Below, in pieces: positions 1-10,355 of a stretch of 64,000 nt of DNA. The first letter of the stretch is position 1. Each line of letters begins with the position of its first letter. The DNA is from Termitomyces sp. T153 (taxonomy: Eukaryota; Basidiomycota; Agaricomycetes; Agaricales; Lyophyllaceae). Under the pieces are notes generated by a model. That model was not told the origin of the DNA and searched no databases. It saw nothing but the letters and a program-made list of their open reading frames with translations. The stretch is taken from positions 868,001 through 932,000 of the forward strand of contig JACKQL020000002.1 in NCBI GenBank assembly GCA_018296165.2. The letters run 5' to 3'. The position numbers and the translations under genes were made by a program.

Positions 1-1004
1 CTGCATCTGGCTTAGGCCCTTCAGCTTCCCATCCTAAACTCTCTCATCCTGCACTCCCTGATGTATATGATGGAGATCATAAGGCTGGAGAACACTTCCT
101 CTAGTCCTGTATCACCTATATCCAGCTGAGTGGTGAAGCCTTTACCTTAGATGCCTTGAAAATTGCCTGGGTCCTCTCCTACATGAAGGCTGGTCAAGCC
201 TCAACTTATGCACTGTGTATGTTTTGACACCCAGGAGGAGTGGAGAGTTTCTCTAGCTGGGCAGAGTTTGAGAAGGAGTTCCAAGCAGAGTTCTTCCCCA
301 TCAACCCCACTAAAACTGCAGCTCTTTCTCTTCAAGACCAAACTCAGTATGGTCAAGGAAAGTGGTCACTTGATGAGTATATCAACTCCTTTTGTGCCTT
401 AGTTGAACAGGCTGGATATCTGGACAGTCTATAACTCTGCCTAACCTTCTGTGATGGACTACACCCCTCTTTCAGGGATTGTATTGACAGCATGGCAGAG
501 GGATGCCCAGATGATGAGCATGTCAATACCTGGTACAAGGTGGCATGCAAGCAGTGGCAGCTCATGGAACTGCAATGTGAGTTGCAGTGGATGCAACCCT
601 TGACCTTCCCTTTTTCTTGTGGAGGGTTCACCCCCTGAGTTCCCTCTTCTGCACCTACATTAGCATTGTCACAACCAGGTGCAGCTCCTTTCTTCATGCC
701 TCATGCTGCTCCCCTGTGCTCCCTACCCCAAGGAGTCCCAATGGATGTTGATGCTTCCTGACAATGGTCCACTACCCCATTGCTATGTAGATGCTGTGGG
801 AAGGCAGGTCATTTTGCCCATTACTATCCTCAAGGGCTAGAAGTTCACTACTTGTCAGCATTAGAGCAAGAAGAGCTGCTCATCCAACTCCTTGCAGCCC
901 AGGATGCCACAGGAACCCTCTCTCTGGATGCACCTATAGCTGTCTATTCTGAGGAAGCAGCCAATGTATTGGAGGAGATTCCTATAGAGTCTGAGGATTT
1001 TTAA
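1..1004 (+). pseudogene. Gypsy family A gag remnant
   Basis: Degenerate Gag region of a Ty3/gypsy element, cut by the window edge. Translation across several frames gives a Gag-like protein closely similar to the one at 47100-48264 (shared stretches around AWVLSYMKAGQASTYAL and NPTKTAALSLQDQTQYGQGK). A zinc knuckle of CCHC type, CRCCGKAGHFAHYY with the last Cys replaced by Tyr, lies at about 786-830. Stops at about 433 and 640 and frame changes break it, so it cannot make intact Gag. It is followed by the protease region of the same element. CpG is nearly absent. Confidence 0.8.
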
Positions 1005-1255
1005 AAGGACAATGGATGACCAGTACACCCCTATTGCCCAGTACTAATTGTTTCACCCCCCTGTCCATAGAATCAAATATATCTGTTGCCATTGTTGATA
1101 CTATGCCTGAAACAATAACTCCCTCCTCAGATGTACAAACTCCTCCTCCAGCTAAAGTCTCAGCTGGAAACACACTCCCTAGCCCATGCCTTCAGATCTC
1201 TGCATAGGAACACCACCTTCCCCATTGTTATGTTGTTGCTTCCACCCCTTCTACC

Positions 1256-1768
1256 AACTCTCTGAAGCTACAGGTGGAAATTGAGACAATGGACACCCAG
1301 CAGATCCAAATTGTGGTTGCCCTCCTTGACAGTGGTGCAACAGGCCTCTTCCTTGACACTGACTATGTGCAACAACACTGCCTGACCACTTGCCCCCTCT
1401 CTTGTCCTATCTCTGTATACAATGTTGATGGTACACTCAATGAAGCTGGCTCTATTTGCTCCATGGTGGACCTGGTCCTTTGCTACCAAGACCACTCAGA
1501 GCAAGCCACTTTTGCTGTCACTAGTTTGGGAAAGCAAGACATGATCTTGGGGCTCACCTGGCTATGCAAACACAACCCAGAGATTGACTGGACTAAGGGT
1601 GAGGTGAAGATGAGTCATTGCCCATGTTGCTGTGTTACCTGCACAAAAGAAGCCTGTAAAGAGCAGAGAGCCAAAGTTTGTGAGCATGCTGCTGTGCATG
1701 CCTGTCATGCTGGGCATCTCCCTCATGCTGATCTCAACCTCCTGAGTCCCCCCCCCTCTGGCTCATAG
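1256..1768 (+). pseudogene. Gypsy family A aspartic protease domain (retropepsin-like)
   Basis: Open frame with a retropepsin-type motif LLDSGATGLFLD (about 1324-1360) and the downstream ILGLTWL motif (about 1546-1566) followed by HNPEIDWTKGEVKMSHCPC. In the intact family this domain cleaves Gag-Pol. It matches the protease at 48634-49130 and the minus-strand one at 31949-32509. The frame is open over 164 codons, but the flanking gag and RT parts are broken, so a working polyprotein is not expected. Confidence 0.8.
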
Positions 1769-1883
1769 AGAGGCCCTCCACAAGGATGTCTGAGGTGTTG
1801 GGTGTGAATCTCCAGAGGAAGAGGAAGGTGAAGGAGAATGGACCCATACTCCAGAGGCAGAGTCCCCAGATGAGACCATAGAG

Positions 1884-2656
1884 GTGGGTTATCAGATCTA
1901 TGCTACAACCCTCTGCCCCCCTCCTACAGTGGCAGAGATTCAGGCCAGTCATATGACTTCTAAGCATCCAGCTGAGGCATTTGCAGCAAACTCACAGCCC
2001 AAGCCTTTCCATAGCACTGTTCCCAATCACCTCCATGACTTTGAGGATGTATTGTCCAAGGCCTCCTTTGATTCACTTCCAGAGTGCAAGCAGTGGGATC
2101 ATGCAATTGAGCTGATACCAGATGTGGAGCCCTGCAGCTGCAAGGTCTATCCACTCATGCCCTGTGAACAGGATGAGCTGGACACTTCCTGCAGGAGAAT
2201 CTTAGCTCAGGACAAATATGACCCTCCAAGTCTCCAATGGCCTCCCCAGTCTTCTTTATTAAGAAGAAGGATGGGTCTCTTTATCTGGTTCAGGATTATT
2301 GTGTCCTGAATGCCAGCTCCAGAGGATCCAATCTCAGGCCATTGCCCTAAGCCACTCCCACCACCAGTCCTGTTCAATGATGGGGAGGAGTATGAGGTAG
2401 AGGAAACCTTGAACAGCAGGGTATTCTGAGGAAAGTTGCAGTTGAAGGTGAAATGAAAGAAATATGGCATTGAGAACATCTCTTGGGAACCACAGGCTAG
2501 TGTTCATGCATCAAGCTTGGTCCAGGACTTCTACCATAGACATTCCAATGCCCCAAAAGCTATTTGAGGCATCTACCCTATTTCACCAGCTGACCAGGCA
2601 ATTCATAACTTCTTCTACCCAGTGTGTTGAAGTGCCACATCCTAGAGGGGGGGTGA
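1884..2656 (+). pseudogene. Gypsy family A pol remnant: RT start fused to chromodomain end
   Basis: The first part encodes the N-terminal linker and RT start (FEDVLSKASFDSLPECKQWDH, then [10 protein letters not shown] in another frame near 2286-2315). At about 2315 the sequence jumps directly to the C-terminal integrase/chromodomain part (PAPEDPI..., EYEVEETLNS at about 2385-2415, ENISWEPQ at about 2473-2496). Compared with the full copy at 46593-55621, about 3 kb carrying the RT core, RNase H and integrase is missing. The tail leads straight into the LTR at 2657. Confidence 0.8.
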
Positions 2657-3097
2657 TGTCAGGGGACATCTCACTTGTTTCCCCTTCTCCTTCTTTAGTT
2701 CTTGTCAGATTTGCACTGTTATAGTTTTCCTTTATTCTCCTTCCTTTTTCCTATCTATTGGTCCTAGTTTCAGCCTTCAGGCTGCACCAGTTCTCTGTCA
2801 ATAATTCAGACAAGTGTGGCCCCTTTGACACTGCCACTGGCTTATGTAACTGCTGGCCAATTGCTGACACATCACTTGTGTCTTTTTTCTCTGTCATACT
2901 GTACAGTTGTTTCTCACACTTCTGAAGCCTCTGAAGCATTACACCTGGCCTAGGGAATCCCCAGACTTGTTCTCTTTGGATTTCCCGTTGCCAGGTAAGT
3001 AGTTATCTCAGTAGACACTGTACAGTACTGAATAGACTTTGGATTTCCCTTTGCCAGCTGTGTGATTGAGCCACAGCCTCCAGAGGTTGCCCTTACA
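2657..3097 (+). repeat. Family A LTR (3' LTR of the first gypsy remnant)
   Basis: A 441-bp LTR beginning TGTCAGGGGACATC and ending in GAGGTTGCCCTTACA. It follows the chromodomain reading frame and a G-rich polypurine tract (GAGGGGGGGTGA). The same LTR occurs at 46593-46992, 54721-55621 and 61473-61887. It contains the block AGACTTGTTCT (about 2964), which in the full element is complementary to the putative primer site. Confidence 0.85.
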
Positions 3098-3143
3098 ATA
3101 AGGAGGGAGAACAGGACAGAGGGGGAATGAGACATCCCCTGAC
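3098..3143 (-). repeat. Inverted family A LTR 5' end fragment
   Basis: Read on the minus strand this 46-bp stretch begins TGTCAGGGGATGTCTC, the first bases of a family A LTR, and directly abuts the 3' end of the plus-strand LTR at 2657-3097. It therefore marks an inverted junction between two LTR copies. Confidence 0.6.
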
Positions 3144-3967
3144 AGAGGCTACACAAGGGATGGGAGCAGAGCTAGAGATTGATGGAGGATCAGTTAATAT
3201 TGATGGGCTCTGGAGTTGATTGTAGGACAAGTCCAGAGTTAGTTATGAATGTTTGAGGGTTGTAGACATATGCATGGAGTTTGTAACAGCATTAGAGTTG
3301 AAAGGAACTTAGGCAACAATAAAGAAAACTGAGGCAGACAAAATGAGATGGAGTCAAGATGAGAATGAATAGATTGAGACAATGATACAAGACAATAACA
3401 AGACAAGGCTAGAAACAAAGATGAGACCAGGAAACATAATAGACACAGAACTTAACAAGAGAATATTGGCAATATCAAGACTAAAGTAATGGATACTACT
3501 CTACAACTTATATACTGATTATAGGTACTCCTCTGGAAACTGAGGGTGCAATGGCAAGGCTTGTTGGAGCTGTGTGGGGTTGACAGGTGTTGGCTCTGAT
3601 CAGTTGGCAGGCTGCAGTGATATTCTGATGAGAGCTGATGGGAACATAGTCCACCCCATAATTGTTGAGAAGTTCCAGAATGGTTGAGTAGGTTAAGGGG
3701 ACAAGTTAGTGACATGTGCTTGGGTTAGGAGAGATGTTGGAGGGGCCTGGGGGCTTAGGAGGAAAGGGGGAATGATGGGGCCTGTATGAAACATATCAGA
3801 GTTTGCCAGGGAGCTATTAGAGTTTGCTAGGGAAGTGTTAGAGTTAGCCAGAGTGGGTGCCATGGGTAAATGAAGGTCAGGGTAAATTAAGGGGGTGTTG
3901 GTGGGGGCTCCAGGGAAGCAGGGCAGATTGGGGAGAGGTCTGGGAGTTTGAGAGGTGAGTTGTGACA
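3144..3967 (-). repeat. Family B LTR, minus orientation, truncated
   Basis: On the minus strand it begins TGTCACAACTCACC at 3967, matching the TGTCATGACCCATT start of family B LTRs. It also holds the internal LTR segments seen at 57445-58581 (CAATATCAAGACT near 3470, the ACTTATATACTG TATA segment near 3505, the AGTTGAAAGG region). Its 3' part is missing at the 3143/3144 junction. Element B gag begins immediately after 3967 in the opposite orientation, so this is not a proper 5' LTR of element B. Confidence 0.75.
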
Positions 3968-4475
3968 GTACTCAAGCAAACTATGTACAATGATTACAAA
4001 GCACTTGTGACACAGGTCAATCAATACTACTGGAAAGACCAGAGTGAAAATACAGCCCTCTAAGCCACCTGGAACACCTCTGGCAACACCAATTGGCAAC
4101 ATAGAGCATGCAACAGCAACTGACCATTGATTTCTGCAGCCCCTGCCAACTCTACACTGTGTTTCCCTCTAGGTTGAGGACAATCCAGCACCAATCAACT
4201 CCTGGGACCCCACCCACCTGCCCAACTCAATGCTGCTGACCTCTACAAGGCTCTGGAACTCCTGAACATTGACTCCAACAATTTTAAAAACTCTGACAAT
4301 GCTTTGGACCCAGCTAAAGACCAGGAGGCCCTACATGCAAATGAAATCTAGAGCAAGCCTTGCATCAATGTATCAGAGGAAATGCAGGAGAAATGATGGA
4401 AAGAGGGCATGTGTATCTTATGCAGTGAGCAGGGACATTTTATCAGCAGTTTCCCTAGACCTCAGATGATGGGAT
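3968..4475 (+). pseudogene. Family B gag remnant (C-terminal part)
   Basis: Across frames one reads KALVTQVNQYYWKDQSEN, TWNTSGNTNWQ, QSSTNQLLGPHPPAQLNAADL and a zinc knuckle CILCSEQGHFISSF at 4412-4453. The last Cys of the CCHC motif is replaced by Ser. This is the RNA-binding end of a Gag capsid protein. The N-terminal part is absent because the sequence starts at the inverted LTR junction at 3967/3968. Confidence 0.7.
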
Positions 4476-4639
4476 GTGCTGTGTGGACCATTGACAGAGA
4501 AGACTGCAATTATCAGTTTATAAAAAACAAGTTGGCAGTTTAGGTTATAAAGACACACTAAATTGCAGATCAGACAGTAATGTCTTCTCTGCCCCAGTTG
4601 CATCTCTCCATGCAATGGTTTTCTCCCCAGATACCCTCT

Positions 4640-5480
4640 CAGCACACCTCCCATTGCATTCTGCCCACACACTCCTCTGTACCATCCTCCACTTCTCTAG
4701 CAACTCTATCTCCACTCTGATTGACAGTGGTGCTACCAACAACTTCATCAATAAATTGCTGGCAGTGCTCACTCCACAACACTCCTGGAACCTCTTCACC
4801 CCCATCCTCCTTAAGCTCTTTTACTGTGATCCTACCTCCACCAGAAACATCATCCACTGTGTGAAAACAAGTGTGACCTTTGCTAATGAATGACAACAGG
4901 ACCTCTGGCTGCTAGTCACCAAGCTACATGCCTCTGCCCCCATTGTTCTAGGCTTTTCATGGCTCCACACCATAATCCCTGCATTGACTGGCCCATCCTC
5001 ACCCTCCACCTCAACTGGGATAGCCTGCCTGACTCTGTACCAGTCCTCTTCAACATTTCAACCTGCTCTCAAGAGGTGGAATATACCATCAACATCCCCT
5101 GGACCCCTCTACAGCTCTGCTCAAAGTCCACACAATCATTCATCATCATTGTCCAACTAGGCAACTCTTCTGCAATTCTCCCTGCACTTGTTGACAGCAG
5201 AGCCTCCAGCATATTCATCAGCAAACAACTCAACTTCCTACACAACACTCTCAACACACCCCTTAAGCTCCAGCTCTTTGATGGAAGCCCTGTCTTAACT
5301 GGAATTACTCAATACCATGACAACTCCCTCATGCTCAACAACAACTTAAGATTCCAGGTCTGGCTCCTTATTATCCAGCTTCTGAGTCAACCCCAATATT
5401 GCTAGGACTTCCCTAGTTATAGGACATCAATCCCAACATCAACTGGAAAAGCCTCACTATGCAATTCCCAGGTCCCAATA
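4640..5480 (+). pseudogene. Family B tandem aspartic protease domains
   Basis: Two retropepsin-like domains lie one after the other. Domain 1 has LIDSGATNNFIN (Asp codon at 4723) and PIVLGFSWLH at about 4938-4967. Domain 2 has ALVDSRASSIFIS (Asp at about 5192; the Gly of DSGA is changed to Arg here), KLQLFDGSPVLTGITQYHDN and PILLGLP(W) at about 5390-5415, where the Trp codon is now TAG. The conserved spacing of both motif pairs argues for a true duplication and not a chance match. Family A elements here have a single protease domain. Confidence 0.75.
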
Positions 5481-5984
5481 CAAGCCTGGCAGCCATCATC
5501 CCCCTCCACCTCCAGTCCCCCTCAAACTCCAACATCCCCAACCTTGACTCCAGCAGCTCTGGAGCTGCCCAAAACCCCACAACTCTCAAGGACAACCAAT
5601 GAAAGGAAGGAAAGCACACCTCTGCCACAGTCCTCCTTGAACACCCCCTGATGGCTTCCTCCCCAACATTCCCAGGAATTGATATCAAGGCCTACAGTAC
5701 CCCAACCAACAATGCCAGGCAACTCCAGACCCTGTTGCTACAACTTTGAACACCCCCACCACATCTCCAAACCCTGCTACCACTACTCCAAGACCCACCC
5801 CCATTGATCTGGAAGCCCTTGACATCAAAATTATTGGCACTGTCCCTGTTGCATGCATCCTACAAGACAGCACCCCCACCTATCAACTCCAAATCATGCC
5901 TTTATTACTGGAGGAACACCTATGCACAGGAATTACCCTACTGAAACAAAAAACAGAGGAATAAATCCTACATGAAGTAGTTCC

Positions 5985-7420
5985 CCTGGAGTATCATAAA
6001 TTTGCTGACATGTTCTCTCAAGGAAGCACAAAAGAACTTCTCTGACACCAATCTTATGATCACAAAATTGATCTTGAAGAAGGCACCTCCCCCTCTTTCT
6101 GCAAGATCTACAACATGTCTGAATCAAACTCCAGGCCCTCAAAGATTATCTCAATGACATGCTTGGAAAAGGTTTCATACATCCCTTGATCTCTGCTGGC
6201 AGAGCTCCAGTCTTGTTTGCCAAGAAGGACAGTTTCCTCAGGCTCTGCATTGACTACTGAAGACTCAACAGAGTTACAAAAAAGAAGTGGTATCCTCTTC
6301 CCTTGTTTGGAGACCTTGTTGACTGCCTCTGCAGTGCCAAGATCTGCACCAAAATAGACCTCTGCTCTGGCTACAACAATGTTCAGATTGCTCTAGGGCA
6401 TGAATGAAAGACCACCTTCTGCACCTGCTATGGCCTTTTTGAGTGTCTAATGATGCCTTTCAATGACCAACTCCCCTGCCACATTCCAGTATGTTTTAAC
6501 TACCCTGCCACATTCCAGTATGTTATCCCCTGCCACATTCCAGTATGTTATGAACAATGTTTTCATTATTGTGTACTTAGACAACATTCTGATCTACTCA
6601 AATTTCCTGGAGGAACATCCAGAGCATGTATGCCACATCCTAGAATGACTCCAGGAGTACCATCTTCATGCCAAACTCAAAAAATGCTCCTTCCACACCA
6701 TGGAGGTTGAATACCTCAAAAGTATTGTCATCCTAGATGGAGTACAAATAGACCCAGCCAAGGTCAAGGCCATCCTCAACTAGCCCCCCCCAGAACATCA
6801 AGGAGGTACAGTCCTTTCTGGGGTTTGCTAATTTCTATTGCTGGCTCATTAACAACTACTCCAGAATTACAAAACCCCTCAATTGACTCATTTGAAAGGA
6901 CACTCCCTAGGAGTGGGATAGCAGGTGCTAAAGCATCTTCACCCTCCTCAAAAAAAGCCTTTACCTCCACTCCAATCCTCCACCATTTTGACCCCTCCCT
7001 GCCAATAGTACTCAAATGCAACACCTCACCTCTGACTACACCATCATCAGCATATTCTTCCAAATGGACCCTGGCAGAAAGGACCTTTGCCCTGTTTCCT
7101 TTTGCATCTGTTTGATGATCCCCATGGAGTTCAACTACAATATCTATGACAACAAGCTCCTCACCATTGTTGAAGTCCTCAGGCAGTGGAGAGCCTACCT
7201 TGAAGGAGCCCCACATTGTATTCAAGTTCACTCCAACTCCAACAACCTCTAATACTTCACCACCACCAAGCAACTCAGCTGCCAACAAGCTTGCTGGTCC
7301 AAAACCCTCTCCAAATATGACTTCACCATCCACTACCACTCCAGTTGACTTGGTGCAAAACTCAATGCTCTCACTTGGAGGCCCAATGTGTATCCAAAGA
7401 AGTTGTTTGAAGCTGAGCAG
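5985..7420 (+). pseudogene. Family B reverse transcriptase and RNase H remnant
   Basis: RT motifs in order: APVLFAKKD, LRLCIDY.RLNRVTKKKWYPLP, ICTKIDLCSGYNNVQIA, the PATFQYVMNNVF block and the catalytic box VYLDNILIYS (from about 6571; YLDD has become YLDN). RNase H-like text follows (SYDEKLLTI-like IYDNKLLTIVEVLRQWRAYLEG at about 7140-7205, FTIHYHSS). Stops and frameshifts are frequent. The PATFQYV segment is triplicated at 6474-6549. The reading breaks at 7423 where an LTR is inserted. Confidence 0.8.
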
Positions 7421-7423
7421 TGA

Positions 7424-8692
7424 TGTGCTCCTATGCCACCTAGCTGCCATGCAGGAAAACAAAAGAAAACCTAAACACTGGCAACAAGTCAGAGTAGCTG
7501 TCAATAGGAAGTAGTGAGGGCAAGTCAGTAAATGTCCCAAAAAACTAGAGTGCTAAAAGAGTTAGGGAATGAAGTAACAGTGCAAGTAGGAAAGGCTGCT
7601 ATAACTAGTCTGAGTTGTTGAACTGTAATGAAGAGTTTCTAAGTCACTGAGTAATGACAGGCAAAAGGGGGTGAAGACAAAAGAGTCACCAAGAAGAGTG
7701 TAGGATGTAGGAAAAGTTGCTGAGAAAGGGGGACTAAGCACTAGGAAGTAAAGGTGTTGGTATGGATAGAGGGGAAGCAAATTTGCTAAGGACAGGGAGG
7801 ATGTACAAAAGGGGAGGACAAAGATGGTTTGCTAAGGTTGATAAGGACCTGGTGATAGAAAGGGAATGGAAAAAAAGGGAATAAGTGATATTGGTATAAG
7901 CTGGAGAACAAATGCAAACTAGTTGCTAGCTATAGTTGCTAGCATTGCTGATACAAAAACACTATAGAGTACCCATAATTGGTACCCATGCTAAATCAAG
8001 TACAAGGTCACTGAGGCTTGTCACTAAGCTGTCAACAATAATGAGAGTGTGTAGAGAAGAAATCTGAAGCTGGGAAGCTAAGAGCTACTGAGAGATAACA
8101 ATACTCTTGTTGTTCTGTTGTCTCTATGTGCAGGCAGTATTTATACTGTTCATTATAGTATTCAGAAAGGAAATATAGTTGCCACTAGTTATGGTGTCTG
8201 CCAAAGTGTCCATGATACATACTGAATGTCAGTATAGTAACCAAGTATATATACATGATGTCAACAAAATGCATAATAAATGTCAGTAACAAAAAAAAAA
8301 GAGCATACTTAACATCAATATCTAAAATGTAGATGCCATTCAGGTATCTTTGTAAGCAAGACAAGAGAAATGATAAGTAAGGGGTCACATGGTCTTTAAT
8401 ATCCATTTTTTGAGAAGTATTGTTGTCACTAAGTATTGTTGTTAGCAATCATCACTAAGGAAAGGTCTTGACCTTATTGTTCTAAATCCAAAGGCTAGAT
8501 TCCACATGATGAGGCTTGTGATCCATAAGTCTTGTGGTTGCTAGGATCCTGTGCAATGGCTACATCATTCCAGACCTTGGGGCTAGATCCCACATGATAA
8601 AGTTGCATGACTCATACATACTTATGCTGTGTCCACATCAGGTGCTGCCCAGATAAGATAGTCTAAGATGTCAGTAATAATGCTCAGTAACA
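7424..8692 (-). repeat. Solo LTR of family E inserted in element B pol
   Basis: A 1.27-kb sequence that reads on the minus strand from TGTTACTGAGCA (8692) to GGCATAGGAGCACA (7424). The same sequence lies at 49682-50820 and, truncated, at 54998-55516. It interrupts family B pol between RNase H (ending PNVYPKKLFEAEQ) and the integrase linker. Flanking pentamers AGTGA and GTTGA are only partly alike, so the target duplication is uncertain. No coding capacity seen. Confidence 0.75.
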
Positions 8693-8699
8693 GTTGAGT

Positions 8700-9885
8700 C
8701 TTATCAGTGGAATACATTCAACCATCAAGTGGTAATCCCCCCTGAGCATTTGCATGCTGTGCTGATCATGGATGAAGAGGGGATCCTCCACCAAATACAA
8801 GATGCACCTCCAGACACCTTCTTCACTCAGCACAACCTCTAAAACAACTCTGCCAATGAACCAGCAACTGACCAACCTTTCACACTGTCTCCAGACCATT
8901 GACTCCTACTCCAAAAAGGATGAATCTATGCCCCAGACCACAAGTCCATCTGCCTCAACATACTCTGACAGCACCATGACCATAAACTCTGGGGACACCC
9001 AGGAATCTGTAAGACTTTCCAACTCATCTCCTGGACTTACTTTTGGCCAGGAATGAAGAAGGATGTCACACAATACATACAGGCCTGGGAGCCATTCCTC
9101 CAGGCTAAAGTACCCTGCCACTGCCCCTATAGCTTGCTGAAGTGCCTCCCCATTGGTTGCTACTCCTGGTCCTCAATCTTGATGGACCACATTGTTGAGC
9201 TTCCCAAGTCTGAAGGGTTCAACATAATTCTCATGGTTATTTGCCAACACCAAACAAGCACTCTTATCCCCTGCCACACCACCAAAAATGCTCTGGAGTT
9301 TGCCAAGCTATTCCTCAAATGAATATTCTCCAAGCACAAACTCCTAGATGACATCATCTCTGACTGCAGCCCTCTGTTTGTCTCCCACTTCTGGCAGTTG
9401 TTATGCAAGGCCCTAGATATAAAGACCAACCTATTGACTGCCTATCACCTGAAGACCAATGGACAAACAGAATGAGTGAACCAGACCTTGGAACAGTATC
9501 TCTGCCTCTACTTTAACTATTTACAGAACAACTGGTGTACAGAACTTCCTCTCACCAAGTTTATCTACAACAATACCCCCAACTCCACCACTTAAGTCTC
9601 CCCATTCTATGCTAAAAAAGGCTACAACCCTCAGCTCACCCTGTTGCTCAAGAACATCCCCTCCCACATTGCCCACAAAGTTGCCAAGGACCTCTGATCC
9701 CTTCACCAGTTTCTCTGGGATGAAATTAACACTGCTCACTAAGCCTACTCCAAGCACACCAATGCCCAATGCAAAGCCATCCCTGACTAGAGCCCCAGCA
9801 CTCTCATGTGGCTTGACAGACACAGCTTCAAGACCCAGAGACTCTCTGTCAAGCTTGACCACAAATGACTTGGCCTCTTCTTAAG
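8700..9885 (+). pseudogene. Family B integrase remnant
   Basis: Zinc-binding N-terminal region (HHDHKLWGHPGICKTFQ, YFWPGMKKDVTQYIQAWEPFLQAK) followed by the catalytic core: SSILMDHIVELPKSEGFNII (first Asp region, about 9170-9230), DDIISDCSPLFVSHFW (second Asp region, about 9345-9395) and TAYHLKTNGQTE (Glu region, about 9440-9475). These are the D,D(35)E blocks that insert retroelement cDNA. In-frame stops occur, for example after KTNGQTE. Confidence 0.8.
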
Positions 9886-10041
9886 ATCCTCTAGAAGGTC
9901 TCAACTTATGCCTACAAGCTAGACTTACCTCTAGGCCTAAAAGGCCTCCACCCAGTCTTCCACATCTGCCTCCTCAAGAAATATGCTCTAGACCCCTTCC
10001 CCAGACAATGCCCCAGCCACCCACTGCCCATCAAAGTCAAT

Positions 10042-10225
10042 GACAAGTACCACTACAAAGTCAACCACATTCTTGACTCCTGCCTTATCCGTGGTCAATT
10101 CCACTACCTGGTTTGTTGGAAGGGCTACAGACCTGAAGACAGCACTTGGGAACCCTGAAAAAACCTCTCCAGCATGACTGACAAGCTCCAGAACTTCCAC
10201 CAACAACACCCCACTAAGCCCTAGG
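10042..10225 (+). pseudogene. Family B chromodomain
   Basis: Reads [37 protein letters not shown] and DKLQNFHQQHPTKP. The aromatic/charged pattern YLVxWKGY...STWEP is the signature of a chromodomain at the C-terminus of gypsy integrases, which in intact elements steers integration to heterochromatin by binding methylated histone H3. One stop follows WEP. Confidence 0.85.
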
Positions 10226-10355
10226 ACCCCCAGGACTAGCTGATACAGATGGCAGTAGTAGGCCCTGCCTCTTGATTCATTAGGGATTCAACTCCCATGA
10301 GGAACTCCTTATGTGTTTTGTTTCTTTCTTTTCACATGTTCTGAACAATGTTCTT

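Noticed and set aside
6776..7540. 254-codon open frame on the minus strand, the longest unbroken frame in the left half
   Set aside because: It is exactly antisense to the RT/RNase H region of element B, its translation has no recognisable motif, and the plus strand carries known pol motifs. Antisense openness follows from the base composition.
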